Source: Lamellibrachia satsuma
Taxonomy: Eukaryota; Annelida; Polychaeta; Sabellida; Siboglinidae
Assembly (NCBI GenBank): GCA_033239005.1
Contig: BSQZ01000010.1
Coordinates: forward strand, 9,997,001-10,061,000
Length of the DNA: 64,000 nucleotides
Direction: 5' to 3'
This document shows positions 1 through 11,003 of the stretch, piece by piece. The number at the start of each line of letters is the position of its first letter. Positions within the stretch are counted from its first letter, which is position 1. The notes below the pieces were generated by a model that saw only the letters and a program-made list of their open reading frames with translations, searched no databases and had not been told where the DNA came from. The translations under genes and the position numbers were made by a program.

Positions 1-1283
1 AATTCATCTCAACATGGATTCCTTAAAGCGAGATCATGCTTAACAAATATGTTATGTTTTTTGGAAGAAATCACTAAGTGGATAGACGTGGGATCGCCAG
101 TAGATATTATCTACTTAGATTTTCAGAAAGCTTTTGACAAAGTGCCACATCAAAGATTGCTACTTAAATTAAAAGCCCATGGTATCGGGGATAGCATAAC
201 TGACTGGATAGAACAATGGCTGACTGACAGAAGACAACGAGTTGTAGTAGATGGCGAAGTTTCAAATTGGAAATCGGTTTTGAGTGGGGTACCTCAAGGA
301 TCAGTATTAGGACCTATATTATTCTTAATTTATATCAATGACTTGGACGAGAGTATAACAAGTAACGTACTGAAATTTGCGGACGACACAAAACTGTTTA
401 GAAAGGTTAATACTGATGGTGATAACAACATTTACAAAACGATCTAGACAGATTAGTGAAATGTTCTGAGAAATGGCAGATGCTGTTCAATTTTGGGAAA
501 TGTAAATGCCTACATACAGGACATGGGAACTTGAATGTAAACTATAAAATGGGAGCTACTGTTCTTGGTACTACTGTAAAAGAAAAGGACTTAGGAGTTA
601 CAATAAGCGCTGATATGAAAGTTTCAGAGCAGTGTGGTATTGCAGCTTCAAAGGGTAATCAAATTCTTGGATTGGTTAGAAGAAACATAACATATAAGGG
701 AAAAAAGTTAATTATACCTCTTTATAAAGCAATAGTTAGACCTCATTTAGAATACTGTATACAAGTATGGAGACCATATCGTAAGAAGGATATAGATACG
801 CTTGAACGCATACAAAAGAGAGCAACTAAAATGATTCCAAACTTAGAGACCTTAGTTATGAAGAACGACTGAAAGAATGTGGTTTAACAACTCTAGAGAC
901 AAGGAGGTTAAGAGGAGATCAGATTGAAATTTTTAAGATATTGAATGGGTATGAAAATATTGATAGAAATATGTTTTTCTCACTCAAGAAGGATAGCAGA
1001 ACTAGAGGACATGAGGTAAAATTAGTAAAGGATCAATGTAGATTGGACATCAGGAAGCACTCGTTCTCACAGAGGACAACAAATGAATGGAACAAACTGT
1101 CTACAGATTGTGTAACTGCTAGCAGCGTGAATATGTTTAAAAACAAGGTTGACACATATATCAGGAGGGCGGGTTATAAGTAGGTGAACATTGTTGGACT
1201 CTCGATAAACCAATGGCTTCCTTGTCCACTTGCCATCTGGGCCTTTGGCTTGGATGGCAAATCTTGTTAAATCTTGTTAAATA
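1..1283 (+). pseudogene. LINE-A (CR1-like) reverse transcriptase, 3' part, frameshifted
   Basis: This is the 3' third of a non-LTR retrotransposon ORF2, already inside the reverse transcriptase at the window edge. The palm motifs are readable: DFQKAFDKVPH near 118-150, SGVPQGSVLGP near 283-314, and the catalytic FADDTK near 376-393. The reading frame changes twice, between 447 and 456 and again between 872 and 941, so it cannot encode a functional enzyme. After the ORF end at 1183 come a hairpin (1230-1260) and a tail of two copies of AAATCTTGTT (1258-1283). Both are shared with the longer copy at 11-14.45 kb. The family assignment rests on co-linearity with that copy. Confidence 0.9.
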
Positions 1284-2234
1284 TATTTGATGTCAGTCAA
1301 CAAGTCATGTATATATATATATTTGAACTATGCATACAAATGATGAGCACTGTGTATGCTTTCGTTAGAAACCCTGCAATTTAATTTATGGAATGTTGAT
1401 GGCCTGCACAAGCAATATTTAAAGTGCAGGTCTAACATTTACTATAAGCAAGAGGCATAATACCGTTTTTCTCCTAGCCAAATGTGTTATATTTATCCTG
1501 ACTATTATGAAAAATGTATTTGCTTCTGATGCAGAAATCAAACGTTGCTCTAATACCGTCAATACAAAACTCCTACATTAGTTTCTTTGACAGTCATATC
1601 TGTATAATGTCCCCTATTTTGTATATAAACATGTATATCCTTTACACTCATGATTACAAATATATTTTCACAAGTGCTTGTTAGATCATTGCTTTCTAGC
1701 CATAATATTATCATTACAATAATTGTTTTTGTCAATTGAATATATTGTTGACACGTTTAAACCACATTGTTTACAACGAACTGTTACACTCAAGTGCATA
1801 TAGTTACATAATCCTTGTCAGCTCATATAAGTATGTGGGCCAATCGAGACACTTGGTGAGGCTTATGATTGAAAATGTAAAGTTTAATTGTATGTGTTCC
1901 TTCAAGTCTCGAAGCTTTTAGTCGTCTAATCACGAACAAGGCGCATTCGTCACACCCAAATAAATGTGTGGTATAATTGTCTAGGGAAGATATAGTCGGT
2001 CGACTGGGTGTGTCACCTGAATGTTAATGTTGTTAACATGCACAGAATTAAATTGTTTTCTCTTGCATTGGATGTTTGAACAAAATATTTTAATATGTGT
2101 TGTAATATTATGGATACGAAACATTATTTTTAACATATTCATTTGCCTCACAGGTGTCATGGCATTAGATCCCACACTCGTTCACACATATACATATTCA
2201 TTTGCCAAACTCTGTCAAAAGCTTTTATATCGCG

Positions 2235-2235
<1 letters not shown>
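1284..2235. other. AT-rich spacer, no gene seen
   Basis: No protein-like reading frame, RNA gene or transposon protein is visible. The last part, about 2090-2235, resembles 50,100-50,200 and 16,480-16,700, so it belongs to a low-level dispersed repeat. Confidence 0.5.

Positions 2236-2276
<41 letters not shown>
2236..2276. repeat. (TA)n microsatellite
   Basis: Uninterrupted TA dinucleotide run of about 40 bases. Confidence 0.97.
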
Positions 2277-2278
<2 letters not shown>

Positions 2279-2294
2279 CATTCAAGTAATAATC

Positions 2295-2825
2295 TTTAAT
2301 GTGGCACTTTGTAGATAGCTTTCTGAAAACCTAAGTAGATAATATCTACTGTTGATCCCTCGTTTATTCACTTTCAAAAAGCATAACATATTTGCCATAT
2401 GGTCTTTAATTAACCTCTCGCATAACTTACAAATCACTGATGTAAACTCACTCGTTTGTAATTCTCTAACTTATTTCTCGAACCCTTTTTAAATAATGGT
2501 ATGGTGTTTGCTTCTTTCCATTTAAAAGGAACCACTCCCTTTTTTAAAATTTAACAATTTCCATTTAAAAGGAACTTTTTAAAAGTTTAACAAACTAATA
2601 AGTGGTACATTAATTTGTTCTATTGGTTCCATTAGCAGTTTTGGTGGAATTCCATCCACTCCAGGTGATTTATTATTTTTCATTGGCTTTATTTTCTGCG
2701 CTACCATTTCTGGAGTTACAACTAACTGCCCTAGCCTATTCAGCCTCCTAATTTAGCATATGGAACTGTTATTGGATTAATATACTATCTAACAAACACT
2801 GAGCTGAAGTATCCATTTAAGTTTT
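2295..2825 (-). pseudogene. LINE-A reverse transcriptase fragment, inverted and rearranged
   Basis: Read on the minus strand this matches the LINE-A region at 12.73-13.3 kb. It runs from the segment before the fingers (YFSS..), through the NKSPGVDGIPPKLL-type motif (near 2640-2690), to DFQKAFDKVPH (near 2305-2350). The stretch between the fingers and palm is internally deleted, and a short block containing CCATTTAAAAGGAAC is duplicated (2517-2590). Stops and indels are frequent. It is an old 5'- and 3'-truncated copy. Confidence 0.8.
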
Positions 2826-2879
2826 CCGCCATTAAAACCTTGTGATATTTATCTTGTGATATTTACCTTGTGATATTCA

Positions 2880-2920
2880 CGGATAGAAATTCTGCCACCT
2901 TGCCAAGGTGGCTTCGTCAG
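2880..2920 (-). ncRNA. Degenerate hammerhead-ribozyme-like core
   Basis: On the minus strand the order is CTGACGA (2914-2920), a perfect 8-bp stem GCCACCTT/AAGGTGGC with a 3-nt loop (2894-2912), then AGAATTTC. A functional hammerhead needs CTGATGA and GAAA, so both core boxes look mutated here. The sequence closely mirrors the better-preserved motif on the plus strand at 3115-3145. Confidence 0.3.
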
Positions 2921-3114
2921 TAGGAGTAGACGTGTTGAGATTCGTAGTTCCCCTCGTCTCGGTTGACCGCGGCGTGTATCTTCTGTAGCCATATTGCTTC
3001 TTCTACGTTTCTTCTCCTTCCATTCTACCATCTTCCCAGTCTACCACCTTTTCTCTTTCCCAGTCTATCAGATGGTTATCTTGGTCGTGTGAACTGTGAT
3101 GGCGGACATTAGTT

Positions 3115-3145
3115 CTGATGAAGCCACCTCAGCGAGGTGGCGAAA
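3115..3145 (+). ncRNA. Hammerhead-ribozyme-like core (CTGATGA, stem II, GAAA)
   Basis: The conserved boxes are in the right order and spacing: CTGATGA at 3115-3121, a perfect 8-bp stem II GCCACCTC/GAGGTGGC with AGC loop at 3123-3141, and GAAA at 3142-3145. Hammerhead motifs of this kind are known from the terminal repeats of Penelope-like retroelements. I could not fold a convincing stem I with a cleavable UH site: the nearest pairing, GAACT/AGTTC, puts G before the stem. It may therefore be inactive. No Penelope reverse transcriptase is present nearby. Confidence 0.45.
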
Positions 3146-3149
3146 GGTC

Positions 3150-4314
3150 TATGGGTAAACAAAAACTTTGTAGAAGAAGTGTTGGATCACGTGCATCACG
3201 TGCGTATTATATTGCAAGTGTGTTAAGTCTAGAATGGAATTGCAAAAAGAAAGGTTGTGTTTGTTTTGATTGGGTGTCATAACAGCCTTGTTAAAAAGGT
3301 GGCTGGAGAAGATATAAATTGGTTCAAACAAATATGCAAAGATGTATTCTGATCTACTGGACTTTGAATAACTTATTTTCACCAACAACTCCCGTCTCCA
3401 GATGTAAACGACCTTCTGCTATACTCAGATTGAATGCAAGGATATTTTAAAAGTAATTGTAGTACTCCGTGGCATATATGTATCTTTCCACTAAACGTAA
3501 TTACTTCAATAATCGACTGATTGCGCCAAATATCAATTTAGTCATTTTTCTTCTTACCGCACCACGAATTAGCTCTGCGCAGCTGTCAAAGCCAGCCACA
3601 CGGCGCCAGTCGACCAGATACAACGTGTTGCATACCGACACGATTCTAAAAATAGCTGCGACGAGGCGGTCGGGGTCCGTCGGCTCTTATTTAACCGTGC
3701 AGTGAACGGCTGGCTTTAGTGGACCCGTGTTACAGCTAAAAGTATCCAAATCCGTCAACATAAGTGAAGACATCAAGTAAACGTCCTACGCTAAAATGCT
3801 GTGCAGTTACCTGTACTAAGGCTACACACTGGATTGACAGACGTCACGCTGTTGTCCTGGTGATACTAGAGTTAATCCTGTACTGCAGTCTTCACAGATG
3901 GCAGCACTGCACATGCTAGCGATATTTCGAGAACATTGCAAGGAGACGACAACATCACGCATAGGAGCACAATGCCACGTGATGAGGTGTCAATCCTCTT
4001 CAATGCGTATAACATTTTAACAGTATTATGATTAGACACGAATAGCAACTCACGGGGTTTCTGTTATTTTTCAGCTCTTAGTTTTGGGAACACATTATGT
4101 CTGGCTCGATCTGCTGATTCTTCGTCCACTAGCAATGGACTTCAACGTGAATGAACTAATACCAAGAATGAATGAAAGTTATCAATTGTTGTATTCCAAA
4201 ATGTCTGCAATTTCGTATTGATCGTTTTGTCCGCAGCATTAAATCGTAATGCACTACGTCGAACATTAACGAAATTAACGTAAGTGTTACCAGATAGCAA
4301 GACAGTCAATGTTG
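3150..4314. other. Spacer without recognisable gene
   Basis: Nothing with homology I recognise. A GC-richer patch at about 3580-3760 contains a TATTTAA box-like sequence (near 3688), followed about 200 bases later by a 40-codon ATG frame (3898-4020). This is too weak to call a gene. Confidence 0.4.
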
Positions 4315-5830
4315 AAGTGGTTTTTATACAACACCCACGCTCCGCAGTGAATGAAGCCGATGTTGAGTGTAGGACTTTCTGAACATCGATTTGTCATAGC
4401 AATTGTACCTAGCACAGCGTCGCTCTCATCCTGTCCCAGTGTCAGTGCGTGAAGTCGACTAGACAGCCGTCGTGCCTATTGCTAGAATATACATTGCATT
4501 CTCCTCCACCTCATCAAGTATGGCTGTGTAAAACGGTGTGCCTTCGTGTTTTTCTATGGAATTTAAATATCAATGCGAACGGTATTTGAAAGACACAGAT
4601 GATTGAACAAGTTGTTTGAGTTCACGAGCAGACATATTCATTACCACATTCCAGAGATGTGCCTTTGAACCCTGGAAAAAGCGTACAATCACATGCGTAA
4701 CTTAAACAAGACCCAAAACATTTGTCATCCTACCTGTTTCTGTGATCCACGAAAACCACTACGCTTGGTGCAGTATGCAACTCCACCCAAGTGCCCGAAC
4801 GTCCGTGATGATACGAGAGGTCTATCGTAACAGCTCTCTGTTGAAAAAAAACATGTAACATTCGTCTTGTTCACTAATTTAGGAAAATACTCCCAAATTT
4901 CCGTGTAATTATTTACCGAAACAAAGCACTGTTTTGTTCAAGTAAACTATAATATATTACCCCCACACCTGCATGCACAGTAGGTGCCGTGCGTGTGTGT
5001 TTCGCAATACAGAACGTGAATGACTCACTGCAGAGAATAAGCATAGCTTAAATATGTTATCCATGATATTAGCTAACACAAACATTAGTTTATGTATGAT
5101 GTATATGAGAATATTTCGTCACAGACTACAAAAACATGTGTTGAGGTATGTATGTTTGACATTATACCATAGGTCGGCTTGCCAAACGAAGCGACTTGGC
5201 ATACTGAAGCAACATCTTTTTGTATATTATATTACTAGTTTTTCAATTGTTTCTTCTATACTGACTGTCTCACTCTACCACGTTGAAAGCTGGCGCGGTT
5301 GTTTTTTTTTTTACTTAGAAACAGCCACAATATGTGTGGTAGCCCAGCTTTGCTTGTTTGATACTACATATATCAAATACCAATCAAATATCCACAAAAT
5401 ATTGATGAGATATCTCCCATAATCACGACATGCTGGCAATCTGCAATCAGCAAGGATGGCTCATCATGTGCTACTGCGTTTGTCACACATATCGGTGTTT
5501 TGTAGGGTGATGTTTTAGTTCCATGTATTTTAATTATAATATTGGACTATGTCTTGAGAAAATCAACATAAGAAAAGGGTTAGATTTACCATCAGAGAAC
5601 TGAAACATGAGTCAAGCAGACAACATCGCATTGTTGTAGCTTGTCTAGCAAATAAAAAGCTAAAATAGTCAACAATGGGAAGGTCCTTCAGATAGGTTTT
5701 TTTCGTGGACACCTTTGAAAGTGCATTGTTTTATGGAGCTGATACCTGACCCCTCACAAAGAACTGGACGGAAGGAAGTTCGAAGGGAGTAACACTAGAA
5801 TGTCCATGAATGTAGAAATGTCCACTGGAC
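4315..5830 (+). repeat. Repeat A long copy, direct repeat of 51.15-53.27 kb
   Basis: From about 4318 the sequence is nearly identical to 51,150 onward, with only scattered substitutions to about 4935. It resumes at 4945-5045 (matching 52,350-52,440), 5155-5285 (matching 52,885-53,015) and 5690-5825 (matching 53,150-53,270). The copy at 51 kb carries extra sequence and a giant (TG)n run. No conserved coding frame runs through it, so it is a non-autonomous dispersed repeat or a segmental duplicate. Confidence 0.8.
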
Positions 5831-5989
5831 TGAAAACCAAATGAATTTATGGGGACGTAGACGTGATCTCAAGCATGATTCGAATGAGACACCATCACCT
5901 AGTTGGTTAAAGTTATCAGCATGTTTACTGGCCACAATAAAAACCTCCCAGTGTGGAACGACTTTGACCCAGCGCCTCACATGGCGTTG

Positions 5990-7340
5990 GCCTTTCTAGA
6001 CCGAAACAGAATCCCTCACTGGGAATAACATCACAGAGCAAAAGAGGTGGATAGGAAAGTGGGGATTAACATACATTCGAACGAACAACCGTGTCCCGGA
6101 CCCTAAACCCGAACTTTCGGCTCTGTTCTCCGCGTCGTGTCACTTATATGGAAGCGTTCGAGATGTTCACACTGCGCTGCTACAGTTTGCTTACCTCAAC
6201 TCACAGCACTGAAGTTGCCCAAAGGTAATTTGATCTATATCACAGTAACACAATAACAAAAGGAAGAATATGAATAAATCTGAAAAAGTCTACCGGTGAT
6301 GACATTTACGAGAGTTGACCCACATATCGCCTCTCTGCCGCGGTATGTTTCTCTGCAGGTGTTAACGGAATGCCTGCAAGTCTTCGTTCCCACTTGCGTA
6401 TAAACTATGTGTAATATGGGCATACAGTAATGCTAGCTAAACTACATCGGTTACATTATGGTGTTTCAGTGGGAGGTGTTACACCGGTGTTTGGGAAGTG
6501 GGTGGGGTCATTCCGGTGTTTGGGAAGTGGGTGGGGTCATTCCGGTGTTTGGGAATTTGATGGGGTCTTTCCTGTGTTGAGGAAGTGGGAGGTGTTATTC
6601 CGGTGATTGGGCAGTGGGTGGGTCATTCCGGTGTTTGGGAATTGGGTTCGGCTAAGGGAATGTGAGTGACTGGGAAATGGTGGTGCATGGATCCGGTGTA
6701 ATTGTGCGTCAAACGTAGTAAGCACCATTGATAAAAAACATACATATGATGTTACACTATATTAAACAACCCACTCATGTGTGCATGTGGTCACTATCAC
6801 GTGGTCACTATCACGTGGTCACTATCACGTGGTCACAATCACGCTGTATGCTGATGGTTTAAAACGTTGTTTACGCGTGTGATATTTAAAGTCCCACCTT
6901 CCAGCGACGTCTTTAGTTGTTTCCTTTGAAACGTGGACAAAGCGCGCGATGCAATATAACTTACAACACAAAACAAGTGTCATCTTATGAGTTATTCTCG
7001 TCTGCGTAAATAATTTCACATTCTTCGGCGAACAACTGCACCTAAGCGCCGTGGAATGTTCACGCAAATGTGATAGCTCTGTAGCGCTCTGTCAGTGTCG
7101 GCTGTGACGCTAGTCGTTTCACCAACGATTTTGATGGTTGTATCTGGTATACTATTCTCCGTTTTATATGTTCCGTCCACTCTCCATTAACGCCTCTGTT
7201 TCTTTACCTATTGAATATCCCTTAACAGAGGCTGTCTATGGGCCACCTCATCAGTACCCCGTCTAACGCTCCTTGGCACCAGACCCAACCACACTCAACA
7301 ACTACCTCCTTATAATCAATGGATCTTATTCTTGTCGTGT
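5990..7340 (+). repeat. Repeat B copy with minisatellite core, paired with 35.72-37.3 kb
   Basis: The 5' flank (5990-6440), the minisatellite (6470-6665) and the 3' flank (6780-7300) align in order with 35,760-36,200, 36,230-36,665 and 36,780-37,270. The 3' flank includes four tandem copies of ATCACGTGGTCACT at about 6790-6845. No open frame is conserved between copies. Confidence 0.85.
6470..6665 (+). repeat. Minisatellite, unit about 29 bp
   Basis: Tandem variants of a unit reading roughly GTGTTTGGGAAGTGGGTGGGGTCATTCCG. The same unit type recurs at 28.2-29.7, 36.2-36.66, 42.05-42.23, 43.1-44.76 and (inverted) 63.14-63.35 kb. Confidence 0.9.
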
Positions 7341-7644
7341 CGACAAAATAACATAATCTTCAATCATTCTTTCTTTCGATTAATAGATGTTTTGAACTCC
7401 GATACCGAAACATTTCTGACTGATTTCTTTTCAGATAAAAAATTACTTCTCCTCGTAACTCTCCGTAACACTTAGGCACATAAACCAGTCCATTTGGTTT
7501 ACCGAATAGTTGATTGACTCCTTGTTAATGTTGGATAATTCGTTCGCGCCTAGTACAACTTCCCACATCACCAACAGTAAACAACATAGCGTTCATAATG
7601 GAATTCTCCTTTAGTGTCAAACAAAAAAGTTTTAGTTTGTCTAG
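7341..7644. other. Spacer, no gene seen
   Basis: AT-rich sequence between a Repeat B and a Repeat A copy. No coding or structural signal noticed. Confidence 0.4.
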
Positions 7645-8143
7645 TAACATTTGATTCAGCTGCGTGGTGTCGTGGGAACGTGTATAGAATATAATGGTCA
7701 CCTATGCTGGATCGTGATTATCACGGCTTGTTATGTTCTAAGCAAAATCGACGCGCATTCGCCACCACCAGTCGAATACGCGATGTCTTTGTTCTACACT
7801 TTAAAACACTGTTGGCATATATTCATTACGCCGTACCTACAACAAAACTGCACTAGTGCAATGAGGGCATATCCCCGAAATGCTGCTTTGTCCAAACATA
7901 TATTATGTATGAGAGTCACACACCTTTTGCTTTTGTAAAATAAAACACGAAGGGATCCCTCGGAGAAAAAAACATATACAAAAGAAGTAGGATAACAAAT
8001 GTGCTATGGCATATTCCACATAATATCATAGGTTGCCATCTAACGAAGCGACTTGGCACGCAGTTACTACATGTTTTATGTCTACCATACTACTATTTTT
8101 TCAATTATTTATACTAACATTTATGCTTCTACCCTCTACTGCT
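7645..8143 (+). repeat. Repeat A copy, inverted partner of 48.23-48.67 kb
   Basis: The reverse complement of 48,230-48,670 matches this segment. Shared stretches include the CGAAGCGACTTGGCACGCAG module (near 8045-8065) and the module around the ATCGACGCGCATTCGCCACC block (near 7748-7767). Together with the adjacent trinucleotide array it forms one arm of an inverted duplication about 40 kb apart. Confidence 0.8.
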
Positions 8144-8740
8144 TTATACTGCTGCCGCAGCCGCAGCCGCTGCCGCTACTGCTACTGCTACATCTACTGA
8201 TGCTGCTGCTGCAGTTGCTGCGGCTGCTACTAATATTACTACTGCTGCTACTGATACTGCAACTGCAACTATCAGTGCCGCTGATATTGCTAATGTTGTT
8301 GCTGTTACTTCTATTGCCACTGTCGCTGTCGCTGCCACTGTCACTAAACACTGCCAACGCCACTGCAACTGCCAGTGCTACAGCTATTGCTATTGTTACT
8401 TCTGTTGCTAATAATACTGCTTGTGTTGCTGTTGTTGTTGCTGCCACCGCCGCTACTGCTACTGTTACTTCTACTGCTGCTGCAGCTTCCTGCATCTGCT
8501 GCAGCTACTCCTGCTGCAGCTACTGTTGCTGCCGCTGCCACTAACCACTACCGCTGCCACTAACCACTACCGCTGCCACTAACTACTGCCGCTGCCACTA
8601 AACACTGCCGCTGCCACTAACCACTGCTGCTGTCACTGCCACTGCCACTGCCACTGCCACTGCCGCTGCCGCTGCCACTGCCACTGCCACTACCACTACC
8701 ACTACCACTGCACCTGCCGCTGCCACTGCCACTACACATA
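8144..8740. repeat. Degenerate (GCT/GCC/ACT)n trinucleotide array
   Basis: About 600 bases of imperfect trinucleotides (GCT, GCC, ACT, GTT). All six frames stay open for long stretches, producing low-complexity poly-Leu, poly-Ala and poly-Ser readings that are artefacts of the repeat. The array at 47.75-48.22 kb is its inverted counterpart. Confidence 0.92.
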
Positions 8741-8742
8741 CT

Positions 8743-8769
8743 GTGTGCGTGTGTGCGTGCGTGCGTGTG

Positions 8770-8816
<47 letters not shown>
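8743..8816. repeat. (GTGC)n tetranucleotide run
   Basis: Repeats of GTGC/GTGT. The equivalent CGCA-rich run at 47,675-47,740 sits at the same place relative to the other arm of the inverted duplication. Confidence 0.9.
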
Positions 8817-8884
8817 ACAATATCATCATATCACTCCCTCACGCATTCTCACGCGCCATATCCCGCGTTCTGTGATAGATGTCT

Positions 8885-9480
8885 CCCATGCTGTGTTGAT
8901 GCTGCAGGTCTTCATACCATGTCTGCTCACATCCTTGAAGCGAAGCAGCGGACGGCCTGTTGGGCTGGAAACTATTTTAAGGTCACTGTATAGGACGTCT
9001 TTTGGGATTCGACTATCCTACATGCGACGCACGTGGCCGAGGCATCGCAAGCGACGCTCGGTGAGGAGGGCATACATGCTGGAAGTGTTTGGCCGCTTGA
9101 GCACATCTGTGTTGATGTGATCCTGATGTTATCCTGCCATTTGATGCCAAGCATGCGCCTGAAGCAACGTATGCGAAATGTGTTGAGGCGACGCAACTGT
9201 CTCGCATATGTCGTTCGTGTTTCACTGCCGTACAGCAAGGTACTGAGCACATAGAAATTTTATATTTGAGCCCAAATGTTGAATGTGAGTGCGTCGTTTT
9301 CCCACACACTCTTGTTTAATATGGACATGGCTTTGCCGATGCGTTTTTGATCTCGACATCGGTGGACATATTGTTTGAGATGATTAAGCCCAAGTAGGTG
9401 ACGTCTTGGACAACTTCTAGGGTGTGCCCGTTGATATTGATGGATGGAGCATTGCTGCATCTTGACCAATTATGTTCGTT
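8885..9480 (-). pseudogene. LINE-D reverse transcriptase C-terminal fragment
   Basis: On the minus strand the typical LINE tail after the palm is readable in broken frames. It shows a TYLGLIISNNMSTDVEI segment (near 9360-9410), then LLYGSETRTTYARQLRRLN (near 9165-9240), then a block matching ALLTERRLRCLGHVRRM (near 9010-9065), and finally RIPKDVLY and TGRPLLRFKDV (8920-9000). These are recurrent C-terminal blocks of this reverse-transcriptase family. At least two frame changes and one stop after GHVRRM make it a pseudogene. It abuts the GTGC/GCN arrays, as does the other LINE-D copy at 46.8-47.67 kb. Confidence 0.8.
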
Positions 9481-9498
9481 TAATTTATATATGCAATT

Positions 9499-9560
9499 AG
9501 ACTCTTGGAGATGCTGAAGTTGAAGTTGTGCTGTGGCTCGGAAAAGGCAAGAAGTTAGTA
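9499..9560 (+). repeat. Short repeat shared with 48,950-49,012
   Basis: About 60 bases from GACTCTTGGAGATGCTGAAG to GGCAAGAAGTTAG are nearly identical to 48,950-49,012, in the same orientation although the flanking duplication is inverted. Confidence 0.75.
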
Positions 9561-9799
9561 GTATAAAGAAATAAGCAATAACATATTCACAAAATATTGA
9601 ACTGAACAGTGTGTGCGTTAATGTCAGGAATTTAATAACACAGAGGAAAAGCGATTTAAGATTCATTCACCATCACAGGAATCAATTAATACTAACCATA
9701 TAATCAAGACATAACGTATGACAAGCATCATGGATAAGTAAAAAAATCGGTGTTTTGAGTTTTTCTTCGCAAAGTAAAATGCCCATTGTTCTTGAACTA

Positions 9800-10060
9800 C
9801 ACAGGCGATTGAAAAAAAATGTTCGTGCGTTGCCACATCAATTCCCGCATTCCTGTTCTCTGCCTTGTTGCCTCCTGTGAATCATGGACAAAGCCTAACT
9901 TGCGACACAAACATTCGTATACACATTGCAGCCAGTGGAGGATTAAAACAGTTGTGGGCCATAGGTACCCGACACTTTCGTGGGCCCAAATAAACCCACC
10001 ACAAGATTTTCAAATTAGCATTTCACTATTTATATTTACACAGCATAATGTACTTTAATG
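9800..10060 (+). repeat. Fragment of Repeat B body
   Basis: The stretch around ATGTTCGTGCG, TTGTTGCCTCCTGTGAA and ATGGACAAAGC resembles the Repeat B flank seen at 27,720-27,850 and 30,110-30,230. No gene. Confidence 0.5.
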
Positions 10061-10214
10061 AATCATCAATAAAGCTAATACACGAATATTTCTTCTTTTA
10101 AAAGTCAACCATTGCAAGTTACAGATCGCAGATATTGTCGCGGTTTACGGTAGGATGGTAGCGATTGTGTAAGTCGACTAACACCATCTCACACCTAAGG
10201 CTTAGCGATGCGTA

Positions 10215-10600
10215 GTCTGCAGTTTTACTTTGCGTATCTTCGTGATGGCAAACAAGGTGATAATGTCATCAATCGAGAGTGACCGCATCATTTCCGACTC
10301 TATGGCTAAAAGTGACAGTGCCGACAAGCGCGACTGACCCATCGTAGAACGCTGGTAGTCTTTGATGTTTCAGTACCGAGAACGATCGCTCGCCTTCGCA
10401 GTTTGAGCCAAAAATTTACAGAACGTTAGGGAAAATGGTAATCAGCTTATTTTCATGAAGAAAGGTTATCATCTCGGCACCTGTCTCGAAGTCTCCATAT
10501 TCTGTGAAGAGAAGGAATTCCTTCTCAAAATCAGGCTCAATATCATTATCGTAATTTGCAATTTGCAGCAGATGTGATGGCACTGTGGATTATTTTAAGT
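10215..10600 (-). pseudogene. hAT-type transposase, C-terminal dimerisation region (relic)
   Basis: Minus-strand translation in two frames gives CEGERSFSVLKHQRL (near 10,365-10,410), then after a frameshift TMGQSRLSALSLLAIESEM and RSLSIDDIITLFA (near 10,235-10,345). The order ERSFS-LK, then RLSxLxLLxIE, is the hallmark of the hAT dimerisation domain in ZMYM1/TTF-type transposase-derived proteins. Upstream, DNDIEPDFEKEFLLF continues to a TAA stop just before the GSNCEGERS segment. With a stop and a frameshift it is dead. No terminal inverted repeats were identified. Confidence 0.75.
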
Positions 10601-10985
10601 ACTTCGTCGAATAGAAGGACTATAATTTCTAAATCTGCCTAATTAGTCCAATCTCACTTATATATATGGAAACAAAAAAAATCACTCTCGTTTGCAAGAT
10701 TGGGGCATGACTACGCGAGAATGCATATCACATGTCAATAGGGGAGCTATTTCGTTAAGAAATGTCTATTACGAAACATGTGTTCTCAAACATATTTTTT
10801 TATATACTAATGAGTCATCACTATATTGTTCAACTATCAATTTGCCTCACGTTGTTATATTGTGCTAGAATGATGGATTACAACCACTTGTAATTTACTA
10901 TATGCGTCACATTTACTATTATTAACACATTTTTTGCATATACTAACGCATATTCACTATATTGTTCAATCACCAAGTCGTTAGA
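10601..10985. other. AT-rich spacer, no gene seen
   Basis: Contains two loosely similar AT-rich stretches (10,790-10,860 and 10,910-10,985) with matching phrases such as CATATACTAA and ACTATATTGTTCAA. Otherwise featureless. Confidence 0.4.
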
Positions 10986-11003
10986 TTGTAACAACATTGT
11001 AAA

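Noticed and set aside
3469..3705. 78-codon frame at 3.5-3.7 kb
   Set aside because: No domain, no repeat partner and ordinary length for chance in this sequence.
8053..8829. Long Leu-, Ala- and Ser-rich open frames on both strands
   Set aside because: Generated by the trinucleotide and GTGC repeats. All frames are open at once and nothing is conserved except the period.
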